Below, one piece after another: positions 9,990-21,420 of a stretch of DNA of 64,000 bases. The number at the start of each line of letters is the position of its first letter. The first letter of the stretch is position 1. The translations under genes and the position numbers were made by a program. Source of the stretch: Schistocerca nitens (taxonomy: Eukaryota; Arthropoda; Insecta; Orthoptera; Acrididae); NCBI RefSeq assembly GCF_023898315.1, contig NC_064614.1:504076109-504140108 (forward strand), read 5' to 3'. Below the pieces are notes generated by a model. The model made no database searches and was not told the origin of the DNA. It was given only the letters and a program-made list of their open reading frames with translations.

Positions 9990-10765
9990 GAATTTGGTCA
10001 ACTGTGGACCTGGAAGAACTGAAAGCTTTTTGGCTTTTCTTTTCCCGTCTTCCCAAAACCTTTTCATTAGTTCACTTCTTTTCTTTCTCTCTTCCAGGGA
10101 AATGTGGTGTGTGGACATTTCTCTTCAAATGATTTTATACTATTGACTTTGTTTCCGAATTCTTCTCTGTTTTGAATCATATCTAGTGTAAAGCAAGTTT
10201 CTTGTGCACCTATTTTGACCTCTTCTATCCACTTAGAGGCAGACTTCAGTGATGTATATAATTAAAAATGTTTCTCTCAGTCTATCTTCGTCTATTTCTG
10301 CTAGGAGTCGATAAAATTTCAGTCGTTGTTTCCGCATTGTGTCCGTTAATTTTTGGTGCACCTGTTGAGCACCTCATTTCTCCTATTCTTCCAAGTTCCA
10401 TCAGTTGTCTTCTGTGAAGTCCCAGAATTTTCCTGAGAATCTCCCTTTCCTCCTTTTCAACTTCTTCCAGCTTTCACTTTTTATTTAGAATAAGAAGCAC
10501 CAAAGCATAGAGTCCTCCTGGTTTTTCAACTGAATTATAGTGGTTGATTTTAGCGTTGTAGGCTATTACTCGTTTTTTTATTCCTGTTCTGTGTTAGTTT
10601 GTAAGCAAAGCCTAATGTTCTGGTTCTTCCCCTGACTATATCAACTTTATTGGTTTGGATCCATTCTCCAAGGTATTTGAGTTTATTTTTCCTTCTAGTC
10701 TTCCCATATTTTACCTCGAAAAATTTCTCTCCTTGGTGTCGCAGTTCCGTATATAAGCTCACTGA
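9990..10765 (-). pseudogene. Non-LTR retrotransposon C-terminal fragment
   Basis: The minus-strand frame at 10550-10762 carries KLKYLGEWIQ and GFAYKLTQNRNKKTS, the thumb region after RT motif E in a LINE family common in insects. Further downstream in shifted frames come ILGLHRRQL, LGRIGEMRCS and, near 10090-10020, RKKRSELMKRFWEDGKRKAK, a basic C-terminal tail. The RT core and endonuclease are missing. It is a 5'-truncated, frame-broken copy. Confidence 0.6.
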
Positions 10766-10829
10766 CTAGTTTTTTCTACACAGCTTCATCTGCATATGTT
10801 TTCAACACAATATTGCACACATCACCTGT

Positions 10830-11300
10830 CCCCTCTCTGTTTCCAGCTCTTCCTCTGTTACTCTGTCCAACTCATCCTCTTTCGACTGTCCATCTTCTCC
10901 TCCTCACTCTCTTCATCTCTTCCCCTTTCCTGTCTCTATCCATCTCATCCTCCCCTGCTCTTTGATCATCTCCACCTACCCATCTCTGTGTACATTTCAT
11001 CCTCACCCTTCTCTCTGTACCCTCCCTTCGCTCTCTATTTACAGGTCCTCATACCTCTCTCTCTATTCATCCCTTCCACACCCCTCTCCCCATCTATCTC
11101 TTTTCGCCCCTCTCTCTGTCCACTTCCTCTCCCCCTCTTTACAGCGTCCACCTTGTCGTCCCTCACACTCCTTGTCTCCTCTTTCCCCACTCTCCGCCCT
11201 GCTCCTCCTCCCTGTCATTATCTCTATACTTCCATCCCCATTCTCTCATTGCATCCCCTCCTGCCTGCCTCTCTTCCTATCGATCCTCTCATCCAGGCTG
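10830..11300 (+). repeat. Pyrimidine-rich low-complexity tract
   Basis: About 470 bp of the plus strand are almost entirely C and T with irregular cctctct, ccatct and tctccc units. The long open frames over it (10796-11350 and 10962-11378) are side effects of this composition, not genes. It leads directly into the tandem units at 11300-11605, and together they may be one repeat family. Strand asymmetry of this kind can form triplex or unwound DNA. Confidence 0.85.
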
Positions 11301-11605
11301 ACACTAGTCCAACACAACACACCTATCATGCAGGGCAGCCTATATACTGAGGGCTGGAAAACCGTTTCTTGCTGCTGATTTATAAGCTGCCATGCAAAAC
11401 AGGTCAATAAAGCAAGTTGATACTACTACAACATAGCATGCCTGTTGCGCAAGGCAGCCTAGCTCTTGTAAAACAGTTTCTTGCTCCTGACTTGTACACT
11501 GACCTACAAAGCAGAGTGATCAGGCAACTGTTGCTCTTCCTGTACAATATGCCTCTCATGTAGTACAGTCTATAATCTGATGACTAGAAAAACACGTTTT
11601 TGCCC
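11300..11605 (+). repeat. Diverged tandem repeat, ~115-bp unit, about 2.7 copies
   Basis: Units begin near 11310, 11428 and 11543. Each has caacay..cctctcatg-like, gcagcctat, ctggaaaacc..tttcttgc and a following gacttata..ctgc block. Spacing is about 115 bp and similarity is clear by eye though not perfect. No protein is suggested. Confidence 0.65.
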
Positions 11606-11989
11606 AACTCTGCAGTTATTGGAGCTAGGAGGATATAAACCCCATGATACTGGCAACTGTGCAGCTTGCTGTTTCTGTGGCAAATTTCACTGAAAGCAGT
11701 CCAGGAGTTTGGAAGGAGATCCTGGACATAAACACACACAAACTCTGCTTTATACATACAACAGTTGTATGTATATTTCATCAATAAATCTGTATGTCAT
11801 TACGCACTCAAAAGTCACGTTGTTTATGGGATATCATTCACAATGGACATGTGGAGACCTGAGGGAATGTGTTGGAATGATTTTCAGATTCACTCAGCGG
11901 TCTTTTCATCCTGAAGCAATCACAATAGCTACGTCTCTGAACGGTCTCTTCCAAAGCAAGAAGCGCAGGATGTTTAGTGATCAGGGGGT

Positions 11990-12330
11990 TTCTTGCCCCT
12001 TTGCGATATAGTCCTGCGTGGGCCCACATTCCCCGGCCCCTCCCCGAGCTCCTTACCCAGCGACCTGCCGGCAAGGAGGACCTGCCCCTCGCCGCCCCGC
12101 CGCTCCCGGCTGCAATATCTCGCACCGCCCCGTGGTCCATATTGGCGTAGCGGCGGCGCTTACGCGCTGTTAATATGCCGGCTCCGATATTGCAGCGTCA
12201 GCTACGCTATTTCTGGACGTGTGGGCAGACTAGGCCGCCGCCGCGTGTTCCGACTGCGCACAGACTTACGGAAGCGCGGTGCCGTGACTCGCAGCGCAAA
12301 TCTAGACGTTCTCGACACAGGCGTACAGAC
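11990..12330. other. GC- and CpG-rich patch
   Basis: The composition is far from that of the AT-rich surroundings, with dense CpG (gcggcggcgcttacgcg, ccgccgccgcgtg). It could be a CpG-island-like promoter, an untranslated exon or a young unmethylated repeat. No start codon context, splice site or protein family decides between these. Confidence 0.4.
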
Positions 12331-12550
12331 ACCCATGGTCCTTCCGGACTTAAAAATGATTCATGCAACTCTCTATTGTGTTTCTATTTCTAGAACACCA
12401 ATAACATGCACATTGCCTGAATGAAGCACCCGGAAGGAGAGGAGGAGGAAACCAAATGGAACATCACAGATTGAGAAGGTATGTCATATTATTTCAATGA
12501 TTACGAAATCGAGTCAAATTTACAAGGAATTGGCAACATGACTCCACAAA

Positions 12551-13548
12551 TCAGTATGATGTTCCACCTACTGCGGCCTGGAGCATGGTCTGATTCGCTG
12601 GAGAAGGTGTCATAGAGCCGTTGGATCCTCTCCTGAGGCAAGGTGACCACGTCTGTTGTAAATGATCCTTCGTATCCTGGATACTGTCATTGGAATGAAA
12701 CTGACGTTCGAGCTGCTCCCACACAGGTTCTACTGATGACACATCTGGGGATCCTGCTGGATAGGATATCGCGCAGGACGTTCATAGAAATGGCACCACA
12801 ATATTGTCGCATGAGAGGTGAACGTGAGAACGCAAGAAGTCTGTGATCCATCGTTGTAGCGTCAGAGTTCCCTCAATCACTACTAACTCTGACCTGAAGT
12901 CAAACCCTACGGTTTCCCACACCGTGAAGACAGGAATAACACTGTGCATCTCTCAGTAACATTGGAAGAATAGGGCTTCTGTCCAGATCGCCACCACACC
13001 TGCCGACGATGGCCGTCCTTGGGAGTGCCGAAACGCGATTCATCACAAAACACAGTGCGATGCCGTTGATCAGCACTCAATGCTTCCCTTTTATGGCAGC
13101 ACTCCACACGCAGATATTTGTGTAGTAATGTTTGCTGCTACCTATGCATGGGACATTAATTCCAAAGTCCGACATCCGCTAGTCTCCAACCAATGGTGCA
13201 GGATGACACGCGACTTCGAAGGGACGCCATTACTTGTTCTTGGCTGGCAGGCGCAGATGTGAATGGGCTATGACCTGCTTCGTGCACAACACGACGATAA
13301 CGGCGATCCTCCACTGTGGTGATGACACGCGGCCAATCGGAACCTTGACGATAAAGTATGCTGCCATTCACGTTTCCATGCAGTCAAACTCCGAGCCATC
13401 GAGACGCTGTCACAACCAAATGCCCCACATTAGATCAGATGGCCAAAAGGAGAACCACAATGAGGTCGACTTCAAATTCTGTCAGGTGCTGATAACGCTG
13501 TGTCAAACGAGTACGCCTTATTTCCCTGTCCTTCACAATCCTCACTCA
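12551..13548 (-). pseudogene. Tc1-like transposase, nearly full length but broken
   Basis: Minus-strand pieces run in the right order. The N-terminus is RYQHLTEFEVDLIV (about 13490). The second DNA-binding part is ITTVEDRRYRRVV (13310), then RLADVGLWN. The first catalytic block is VFCDESRFGTPKDGHRRQVW (13055-12995; the D of DES is kept). The last block and tail are VEPVWEQLERQFHSNDSIQ (12740), where the family usually has a catalytic E in PIEHVW, to GGTSY and stop at 12551. Several stops and frameshifts separate the pieces and the middle aspartate region is not recognisable. It is a relic of a different Tc1 lineage from the one at 1-460. Confidence 0.75.
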
Positions 13549-13609
13549 ATATAGGCCCAGTAACAATGCTAATGCACTCTGGTGGCTGTTCTGCTGTAAC
13601 AGAGAGCTT

Positions 13610-14204
13610 CAGCTCTAAACATTTACATACACTTCAACAGTGCGTACATGTACGAAATTCCCGTGACATCTGATCATGTGTTCTACGTGTTTCACGTTTT
13701 TTGTAAGGCAGTGTAATAATACTCACGACTAAGCTACTTTCTTGTCTGTGAAAGGCTACGTAGATCATAAAATAATAAATAAGAATTTATAGTTCAGCCA
13801 TTGCTGACGAAAGCTTCTATCACTATATCTTTCACATCTACACTGAAAAACGCTATGAAGTGAAAGCAGAGATATTTGTACCAAATACGACAGTTTCTCC
13901 AAATTCTATTTACATATTGTGCAAAATCCCCCCTTCGTGCTTCTATATCCCAACCCAGAAAACTAATTGTGAGCCTGCTACTTCTCCAAGATATAACCTA
14001 TCAATTTACATCTGCACAATTTGAGGTGGGTAACGTGATTTTAGTCCCTAGGTATAGATCAAAAGTGGGAGACTTGCATTAATAAATAATATGACAGGAG
14101 GATAACTTATAAAAACAATCTTTTGTTTAAACGTTCTCATTTATTTCATTAAAAAATAAAGAGTAATACGGTGTGTGGATTGCATATTATGTATTGAACT
14201 GGGG
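13610..14204. other. No identifiable gene
   Basis: AT-rich sequence after the Tc1 relic; short frames only, none with a recognisable motif. Confidence 0.4.
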
Positions 14205-14665
14205 ACCTAGAAAGGAGAGAGAGGCTTCGTCCCGTCGTAGCCGTCAGTGGTTCACAACAGGCCACAGCAGTCCACCCGCCCCACACCGAACCCAGGGTTA
14301 TTGTGCGGTTCGGGCTCCAGTAGAGCTCCCGGGATCCCCGGGACCCCTGGGAACGTCTCAGACCAGACGAGTGTAACCCCAAATGTTGCGTGGTAGAGTA
14401 ATTATGGTGTACGCGTACGTGGAGACAGTGTTTGCGCAGCAATCGCCGACATAGTGTAATTGAGACGGAATAAGGGGAACCAGCCCGCATTCACAGAGGC
14501 AGTTGGAAAACCGCCTTAATAACCATCCACAGGTTGGCCGGCACACCGGATCTCAACACTAATCCGCCAGGCGGATTCATGCAGGTGACCGGCACGCCTT
14601 CTCGCTCGGGAAGCAGTGCGTTAGACCGCGTGACTAGCCGGGTCGACGGTACTCATGAGGAAGAG
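14205..14665 (+). repeat. Interspersed repeat, family E (longer copy)
   Basis: GC-rich repeat, I believe common in orthopterans. Blocks include ccaaatgttgcgtggtagag, gtttgcgcagcaatcgccg, ggaaaaccgcc, ggccggcacaccgg, taatccgccaggcggattc and gggaagcagtgcgttag. The last half matches the shorter copy at 7741-7945. The frames over it are not coding. It contains an almost palindromic gagctcccgggatccccggg at 14324-14343. Confidence 0.6.
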
Positions 14666-15203
14666 AGTGAAATAATTGATAAATTCTATTGGTATAAGCT
14701 TTTTAATTATATATTATTATGGATAGCAGTGTTACTCTACTACCTGAAAAACTACACCCATTTAACTCGAATCCCGATCTGAGACTCAAATTTAACGCCA
14801 CAGATTCCTGCCAAGAAACACTGTGACTCAAAGCTTATTAACTGATTAAATCGTTGACACATTTAATACATGAACGTTGAACCTGAGATGGGCAACTGTA
14901 TAAAATTCCTCAGTTAATGAATAGAATGAACTAGTTCGTCGGTGGCACTTTTAATGCTCACCCTAAATTTCTCGCATCCTGAGATGAATGCTGCTGAAAT
15001 GGAGACGGATGACTGGAGAAAAAAAGAGCCCATCGTGATGTCTGCAACACCATTCCCTGGTCGTCTGCTAAGATACATTCCTCTCCACTTCGATAGAAGT
15101 CCGCCAACGAATCTCAACGAAGCGCTACCAAGTGAAGACTACCCACGAAACTCTACAGACCACAACCGACCGAAGTCTGCCCATCAGTGGTAAAATTTGG
15201 CTT
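14666..15203. other. No identifiable gene
   Basis: AT-rich. The open frames at 14914-15117 (minus) and 14942-15193 (plus) overlap on opposite strands and neither shows a known motif. Confidence 0.4.
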
Positions 15204-15210
15204 TCCTTTA

Positions 15211-15416
15211 GTGTAAAAAATGGTTCAAATGGCTCTGAGCGCTATGGGACTTAACATCTGAGGTCATCAGTCCCCTGGAACTTGGAACCACTTAAACCTA
15301 ACTAACCTAAGAACATCACACACATCCATGCCCAAAGCAGGATTCGAACCTGCGACCGTAGCAGTCGCGCGGTTCCGGACTGAAGCACCTAGAACCGCTG
15401 GGCCACCACGGCCGGC
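15211..15416 (-). mobile_element. SINE family A copy
   Basis: Complete copy with B box (gattcgaacc on the plus strand) and head ending in gccggc at 15416. A short A-rich 3' tail lies on the minus strand. A 7-bp direct repeat, tccttta, at 15204-15210 and 15417-15423 is the likely target-site duplication. Confidence 0.9.
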
Positions 15417-15423
15417 TCCTTTA

Positions 15424-16234
15424 CTCACTGCACCCCTTATTCGTGATTAACAGTGTCTGAGCAGTACCAACAGAAAAATTACAAAACACTGCGGCCTAAT
15501 AGATAGGTGTCCCCATCAACATCGCGGGTTCAGAAAAACAGAATATCAGCTTCAGATGCCAAAAATATCGCAAAACTCGTGCCTAATGCTTGTCCGTGGA
15601 CTTACCCCCACATCAAAGTGTCTCTGAAATTATGAATTACCGCTCAACATATTAGCCCATTACTTCGTTCACCTTGTGTTTTCGAAAGCAGCCGAAGGAT
15701 ACCAACAAAGCCGGTCTGAAAAACATGAGAAAACAGCCCTTTCGTGCAGCTCATGACGCCTCTCCACCCCATGGTGGCCCCCCACATCTGCCCGAAGTTG
15801 TAAACCCGACAACGCTTAGCAGCCCGCTGGGACGATGCGCATTCCCAGTTCCCTGAAATGAATACCTGTCCCTCAGGTTGCCAAGCAAAGTGCTGTTCTC
15901 TGTAACATTTTCTGTTCACCCATCTCAGTTGGGAAGCGTTGTGTCTTACCATGCACGAAAAGGATTCAGAAATCAGTGAGTCTTCATTACATTAAAGAAA
16001 CGAACTGACGTAGGGCACTTTACTACGAGTCACTGTAGTCTAAGATCTTTAATAAATATTTTATTACTGGAAACCCCACAGTTCTAATTTTCTAAACTAC
16101 TAACCAATATCAAAATTAATGATAAAAGCAAGAAAATCTGAATGCCACGTTTCAATGGAGCACAAGAAGTATCCTTCTATGCCTGCTGTAATAAGTCAAA
16201 ACATTGTCTTCGCATTCGCAACTGGAGGGATAAA
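15424..16234. other. No identifiable gene
   Basis: A slightly GC-richer stretch at 15670-15960 is open on both strands (15674-15856 plus, 15644-15952 minus) but neither product is recognisable. The remainder is AT-rich. Confidence 0.4.
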
Positions 16235-17195
16235 CAGGGTGAGTCACCTAACATTACCGCTGGATATGTTTCGTAAACCACATCAAATACTGACGAATCG
16301 ATTCCACAGACCGAACGTGAGGAGAGGGGCTAGTGTAAATGGTTAATACAAACCATTAAAAAATGCACGGAAGTATGTTTTTTAACACAAACATACGTTT
16401 TTTTTGAATGGAACCCCGTTAGTTTTGTTAGTATATCTGAACATATAAACAAATACGTAATCAGTGCCGTTTGTTGTATTGTAAAATGTTAGTTACGTCC
16501 GTAGATATTGTAACCTAAAGTTGACGCTTGAGTACCACTCCTCCGCTGTTCGATCGTATCTGAGAGCACCGAATTACCTAGGGATCCAAAGGGAACGGTG
16601 ATGGACCTTAGGTACAGAAGAGACTGGAACAGCACGTTACGTCCACATGCTAACACCTTTTTACTGGTCTTTTTCATTGACGCACATGTGCATTACCATG
16701 AGGGCTGAGGTACACGTTCGACGGGCGTTTCATAGGACGTGGAGAACGCATAAATTGGCCAGCCCGTTCTCCTGATCTTACACCTCTGGACTTCTTTCTG
16801 TGGGGTACGTCAAAGGAGAATGTGTACCGTGATGTGCCTACAACCCCAGAGGATATGAAACAACGTATTGTGGCAGTCTGCGGCGTGTACGACATTCATT
16901 ACGCCAGAGATTGCAATTGTGTCCAGCGAATGATGGCCACCACATTGAACATCTATTGGCCTGACAAGTCGGGACACACTCTATTCCACTCCATAATTGA
17001 AAACGGAAACCACGTGTGCGGAGGAGTGGTACTCAAGCGTCAACTTTAGGTTACAATATCTCCGGATGTAATTAACATTTTACAATGCAACAAACGGCAC
17101 TGATTACGTATTTGTTTATATGTTCAGATGTGCTAACAAAACTAACGGGGTTCCATTAAAAAAAAACGTAGGTTTGTGTTAAAAAACATACTTCC

Positions 17196-17229
<34 letters not shown>

Positions 17230-17349
17230 GTTTGTGTTAACCAATTACACTAGCCCCTCTCCTCACGTTCGGTCTGTGGAATCGATTCGTCAGTATTTGA
17301 TGTGGTTTACGAAGTACATCCAACGGTAACGTTAGGTGACTCACCCTGT
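16235..17349. mobile_element. DNA transposon derivative with ~0.3-kb terminal inverted repeats
   Basis: The left arm at 16235-16545 and the right arm at about 17019-17349 are inverted copies of each other. The ends read cagggtgagtcacctaac and, on the right, gttaggtgactcaccctg. Inside are the shared gaggagaggggctagtgtaa, acggcactgattacg and agttgacgcttgagtacc blocks. The right arm has a 29-bp T run at 17201-17229 where the left arm has a short one. Only about 470 bp lie between the arms, including a transposase fragment, so the element is internally deleted. Confidence 0.85.
16690..17049 (+). pseudogene. Transposase C-terminal fragment inside the inverted-repeat element
   Basis: The plus-strand translation shows SPDLTPLDFFLWGTSKENVY (about 16764-16823) and PTTPEDMKQRIVAVC. 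This is the last catalytic acidic block and the following helix of mariner-superfamily transposases. It continues to LKRQL and a stop at 17047-17049. The first two catalytic residues and the DNA-binding region are missing. The stretch FHRTWRTHKLASPF lies where the family usually has an INWPARSPD-like block, with a frame disturbance. It is non-functional, but it identifies the class of the flanking inverted repeats. Confidence 0.7.
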
Positions 17350-17585
17350 ATAGGCCTAAGGGACATTCATTGCTCAATTCCTGTGTGTTGTTGTTATAGT
17401 TGTATAAAGTCAATCAAAAACTTACACAAGGCACTCTCTCTTAGCACATCGAAGTTGATTTAGTAACTTCTTTTGTAGTTTTGTCTTCTATAAATATCAC
17501 TTCACACATAACTGTGTGGACTGACTGCATTGCAGATTTTTCTTCTTTCTATGATGAGACTAAATGTTCATAAAACCTTTGAAGA

Positions 17586-17768
17586 AAAAAAAAAAAAAAA
17601 AAAGAATGGCTCTGAGCACTATGGGACTTAACTTCTAAAGTCATCAGTCCCCTAGAAGTTAGAACTACTTAAACCTAACTAACCTAAGGACATCACACAC
17701 ATCCATGCCCGAGGGAGGATTCGAACCTGCGACCGTAGCGCCTCGAACCGCTCGGCCATTCCGGCCGG
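17586..17768 (-). mobile_element. SINE family A copy with deletion in head
   Basis: Flanked by the 10-bp direct repeat cctttgaaga at 17576-17585 and 17769-17778. It has an A-rich tail of about 20 bases at its 3' end (minus strand). The head lacks roughly 15-20 bp between the B box and A box (gaccgtagcg joins cctcgaaccg). Confidence 0.9.
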
Positions 17769-17778
17769 CCTTTGAAGA

Positions 17779-20420
17779 CATTATTACATCAGTTTTTCAT
17801 CACAACCATGAATAAGAGGTATGGTTCGTCTTCCTATACGACGAGCTACAATCCTTCTTACATGTAAAGCCTCAGTGCTTCAGTATTCTATTTCTGTCAA
17901 CACTGATTCCTCGCCGTGATTCCCTTGAAATTTCCAAAGGACGAGAAGGACTACTCACAATGTCGGGACATATCGCATACCGTGCACATGTGAAAAGTTT
18001 GTGTTGGATCAACTAGTTGATGTATCAACAACAGGACGATTTAGTTTGAACGGTAGAACAGGTTTGGGCAGGTAGAGAATTCGGCCTGGGAAGCATGCGC
18101 TGTGTAAGACTGATCACATACCAAAATTTTCCAACGTTCTCGCTGTGGAGAAGAGGTACAGCGTCCATTTGTTCAGGGAAGTTACAGACAGAAAGTCACA
18201 AAGTTGGTAGTAGTTTTAATGAGGAAACAGAAAGCCTCGAGATAAACGGATCCGATACTTTCGTTGACACGTGGTTCATAAACCTGTGAAAATTCCATGG
18301 ATAGAAATGCTGGACAAGCGCTAGAGTCCACTGATAGATTCTAATGATTTTACCACATGCTAACAGTGACCAATCGTATTCGATGCTGGAAACCCCAACA
18401 CCAGAGGAGAAATTATGAACTTTCTTGTACCTATATTATTTATTTAGTCGGTGGCATTGTCTTTTGACCTCCTGTGTATGTACTGTTACTACAATTTTTA
18501 AATTGCCGGTAACGTATTCTGCTCACATGATGAGGATTCTTACCAGCTATGATATTTTAATGTTTTAGTGTGTTAGCTGACAACTGTGTGTCTAATGGCA
18601 ACATGTCAGTGAGTTATATATTACAGATAGTAAATATGATGTAACCTAAATATATATCAGTATCACTGAATTGTCTGCGGTATATAATAGTTCTGTAAAA
18701 TTTATTGCTTAGTGTTATTACATCAAATTACTGTGTTAATGAGATCACACTTCCACGCGCAAGAGGCGTGAAAAAGTTTAGAGATGTGCCTAGCACTTAC
18801 ACAGAGTTGCAGCCCTTAGCCGTGCAACACAGACTCAGTCTGTAATCCTTGGAGACACTCACATTGTTGTATTGTTTTACTGAATTGTAAGGCGATTATA
18901 TGAGGATGTCTACACCCTACATAGAGTCAGGAATCTCCACCCACACCTACTCTCCTCAAAGCAATCCTCTGTATTGTCAGTTCACTCCAAGATACTTCTC
19001 CGGCGGTCCTGGCCTCTTAATTCCTTATCCTGCTGATACAGAATCCACCGGATTTTTCTTCAGCGAATCACGACACTGCAGTTTGACGACTGAGATTTTT
19101 CTTGTGTCTAGCAGCGCCATTCCCAACTATGGATTACGGATGACTCGTTTTACTCACGAATCAACGCCAGCAAAGATTAGTGCAGTATGAAGACGGGAAG
19201 AGAGGTATATTGGCAGTCGTGACATTACTTGATGAACACGCTTCTGTCGTTGAGGATACAGGAAGCAATACCACGTCTGTAGGCATCTTTCTACTCACCA
19301 AGTGACGCGGTTTAGAAGTGAACGTCGTGTCTGACAATGCAGGTTGTAGGTGAACTATGTAATACATATGTTCTGGATTCCATAAACAGTTTCCCATATT
19401 TAATCCATTAAATTTCGTGAGCTTGAACCATATTACCGAACTGATAGGCAGAGCACGAGCGGCTGATGTAATTTTCAGTGACGTGCCACTGGACACGTAG
19501 CAAACAGATGACGTGGAAGTGCTTGTTTCTTCCTCATTTGCTGAGAGGATACATGCCGTACAAGGAAACGAAACGAATCCTGGCACCGGATTGGTTCTGA
19601 GGATTTTTGGGGTCGGGAAACTCCAAGCGCTCAGCTGCGCAGTGAGGGCAGTGAGGCGAGGGTGTCCGACTCAAATGGACGTGTTACCAACGCTGTCGTC
19701 ACAATTGCTAGCAAAGTTACTGAACAACAGTGAAATAATAAAATACACCACAATAAAACGTAGTTGACTCGCTATAATGTCGGAACAACCGGTCACGATT
19801 GTGTATTAGTGATTATTGAGTTGTAATTTGCGTTTGACCCAAGTATTAGATTATTGTGTCTTGTGAAACATATGTGTACAGTGAAGTCTGTTGTATGCCT
19901 GGATTAGTATCCTGCAAAAAGCGAGTAGCACCTCAAAAGTTACTTTATGTCCTTATTTATCAAAGAATATTTAACAGCCTTCATCATGTTTCGACGCATG
20001 TATTAGGAATTCTGAACAGATGTGGTGACTTTTTACTAAACACATCATGGCGTATTGTACAAGTCGAGACTAATAACTTAACTTTCAAAGAGATCGAGTT
20101 GTGGAATATTTGAGTTTCGTAATCTTTTTGATAACATGTTCGCTTAGATAACATAAGCTGGCTATTAAGAGTGACTGTTATTTCGTGCGAGTGTCTTCGT
20201 GTACGTGTCAGTTACTTAAGATAAGCACGGGCTTGGTGGTGTTATATCACATAAGTACCAATACATTGAAATTTTCCCTCAGACACTGCCTATTGTTTAA
20301 TAACTCTTATAACCTGATAATAGAAAGGATTTGATGCAACCTGTAGAGGCGTGTAGTGCGACTAGTTTCCTCTACAGCTTTCTCTACCCGAAGAACATAA
20401 TTTTCTGACAGGTCAAGTCA
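17779..20420. other. No identifiable gene
   Basis: Low-complexity-free, AT-rich DNA. The longest frames (18900-19190 plus; 19161-19586 minus; 19856-20113 plus) have no motifs I recognise. An exon of a host gene cannot be excluded but nothing supports one. Confidence 0.4.
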
Positions 20421-20612
20421 GCCGATGTGGCCGAGGGGTTCTAGGCGCTTCAGTCCGGAACCTCGCTGATGCTACGGTCACAGGTTCGAATCCTGCCTCG
20501 GGCATGGATGTGTGTGATGTCCTTAGTTTAGTTAGGTTTAAGTAGTTCTAAGTCTAGGGGACTGATGACCTCAGATGTTAAGTCCCATAGTGCTCAGAGC
20601 CATTTGAACCAT
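20421..20612 (+). mobile_element. SINE family A copy
   Basis: Full-length copy with A box (gtggccgaggggttctaggc) and perfect B box (ggttcgaatcc), and the usual 3' end gagccatttgaacca. No convincing target-site duplication was seen, which suggests an older insertion. Confidence 0.9.
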
Positions 20613-20829
20613 TTGAATATTTAACTCCTTCACAGATTCCTCTTGATACAACTTTCCACAACTTGCAGCATCATCAGCGTCACGAGCAAGAGATCTGTCT
20701 TCTGCGACGAAGGGATGAATGTCTATACAAGACATCTCATACCTTTCGGGTCAAAATGAAATTGATGATAGTGGGTCCACAACCGATTATATTCAGGTAG
20801 GGAACTAATTATCAGAAATGCATATTTAT

Positions 20830-21420
20830 TTTGTTTTGGATTGCACAGCGCACACTGCGTAACAGCAGCGTAGCTCAGACTAATTGTTGAAAGTGATGAC
20901 TGCCAGTCTCAGTGCAGTGACGCATGAAATTCTGCCACACTCCCTCACAGATCCTGGGTGTCTGTTGTATCAGAAGACAGACAGCTTGGACCCTAGTATC
21001 TAGGTTTTCGTCCTCGTCTTAATATAACCCCACAGTAAAACGTACGGAGGTGTGAGATCGGGAGATAGCACTGGCCAAGAATAGAACCACCCCTTGAAAT
21101 AATCCAACGTTGCGTAGACACACCGTTCACGTGCTTACTACATTAACATCGAAGTAGGCTGGTTCACCGTCATGTTGAAATCACATATTTTCACAGACTA
21201 GGGGTACAGGCTCCAGGAATTGTGGTAGCACATCTGGCGGGAACATCAAGTAACGTGGACCAGTCAAAAGGGGAGGCAACGTATAAAGTCCTGTTATGTG
21301 ATCTTAGACAATGTCTGCCCATAGGTTGACAAAGAATCGTTGCCGATGGTCACTGATGTGGGTGACATGGCGATTGTCCTCACTCCAGACATGGCTCCTG
21401 TGGCTGTGGAAAAAAAAAAG
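20830..21420 (-). pseudogene. Decayed mariner-superfamily transposase fragment
   Basis: On the minus strand, between about 21090 and 21020, a frame reads PVLSPDLTPPYVLLWGYIK. This is the last catalytic block (SPDLTPxDFxLWG) with the acidic residue after PP replaced by Y. A tail follows (TPRICEGVWQNFMRHC, then HHFQQL) in another frame, like the C-terminus of these transposases. Frameshifts and stops are numerous. The upstream part (to about 21420) is compatible with the rest of the gene but not readable with confidence. Confidence 0.55.

Noticed and set aside
10796..11378. Two long overlapping plus-strand open frames (184 and 138 codons)
   Set aside because: They follow from the C/T-rich low-complexity tract, which lacks stop codons in these frames. 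The products are Ser/Leu/Pro-only and both frames are equally open.
19161..19586. 141-codon minus-strand open frame as a gene
   Set aside because: No known motif and no splice or start context; Ser/Thr-rich content fits chance in this region.
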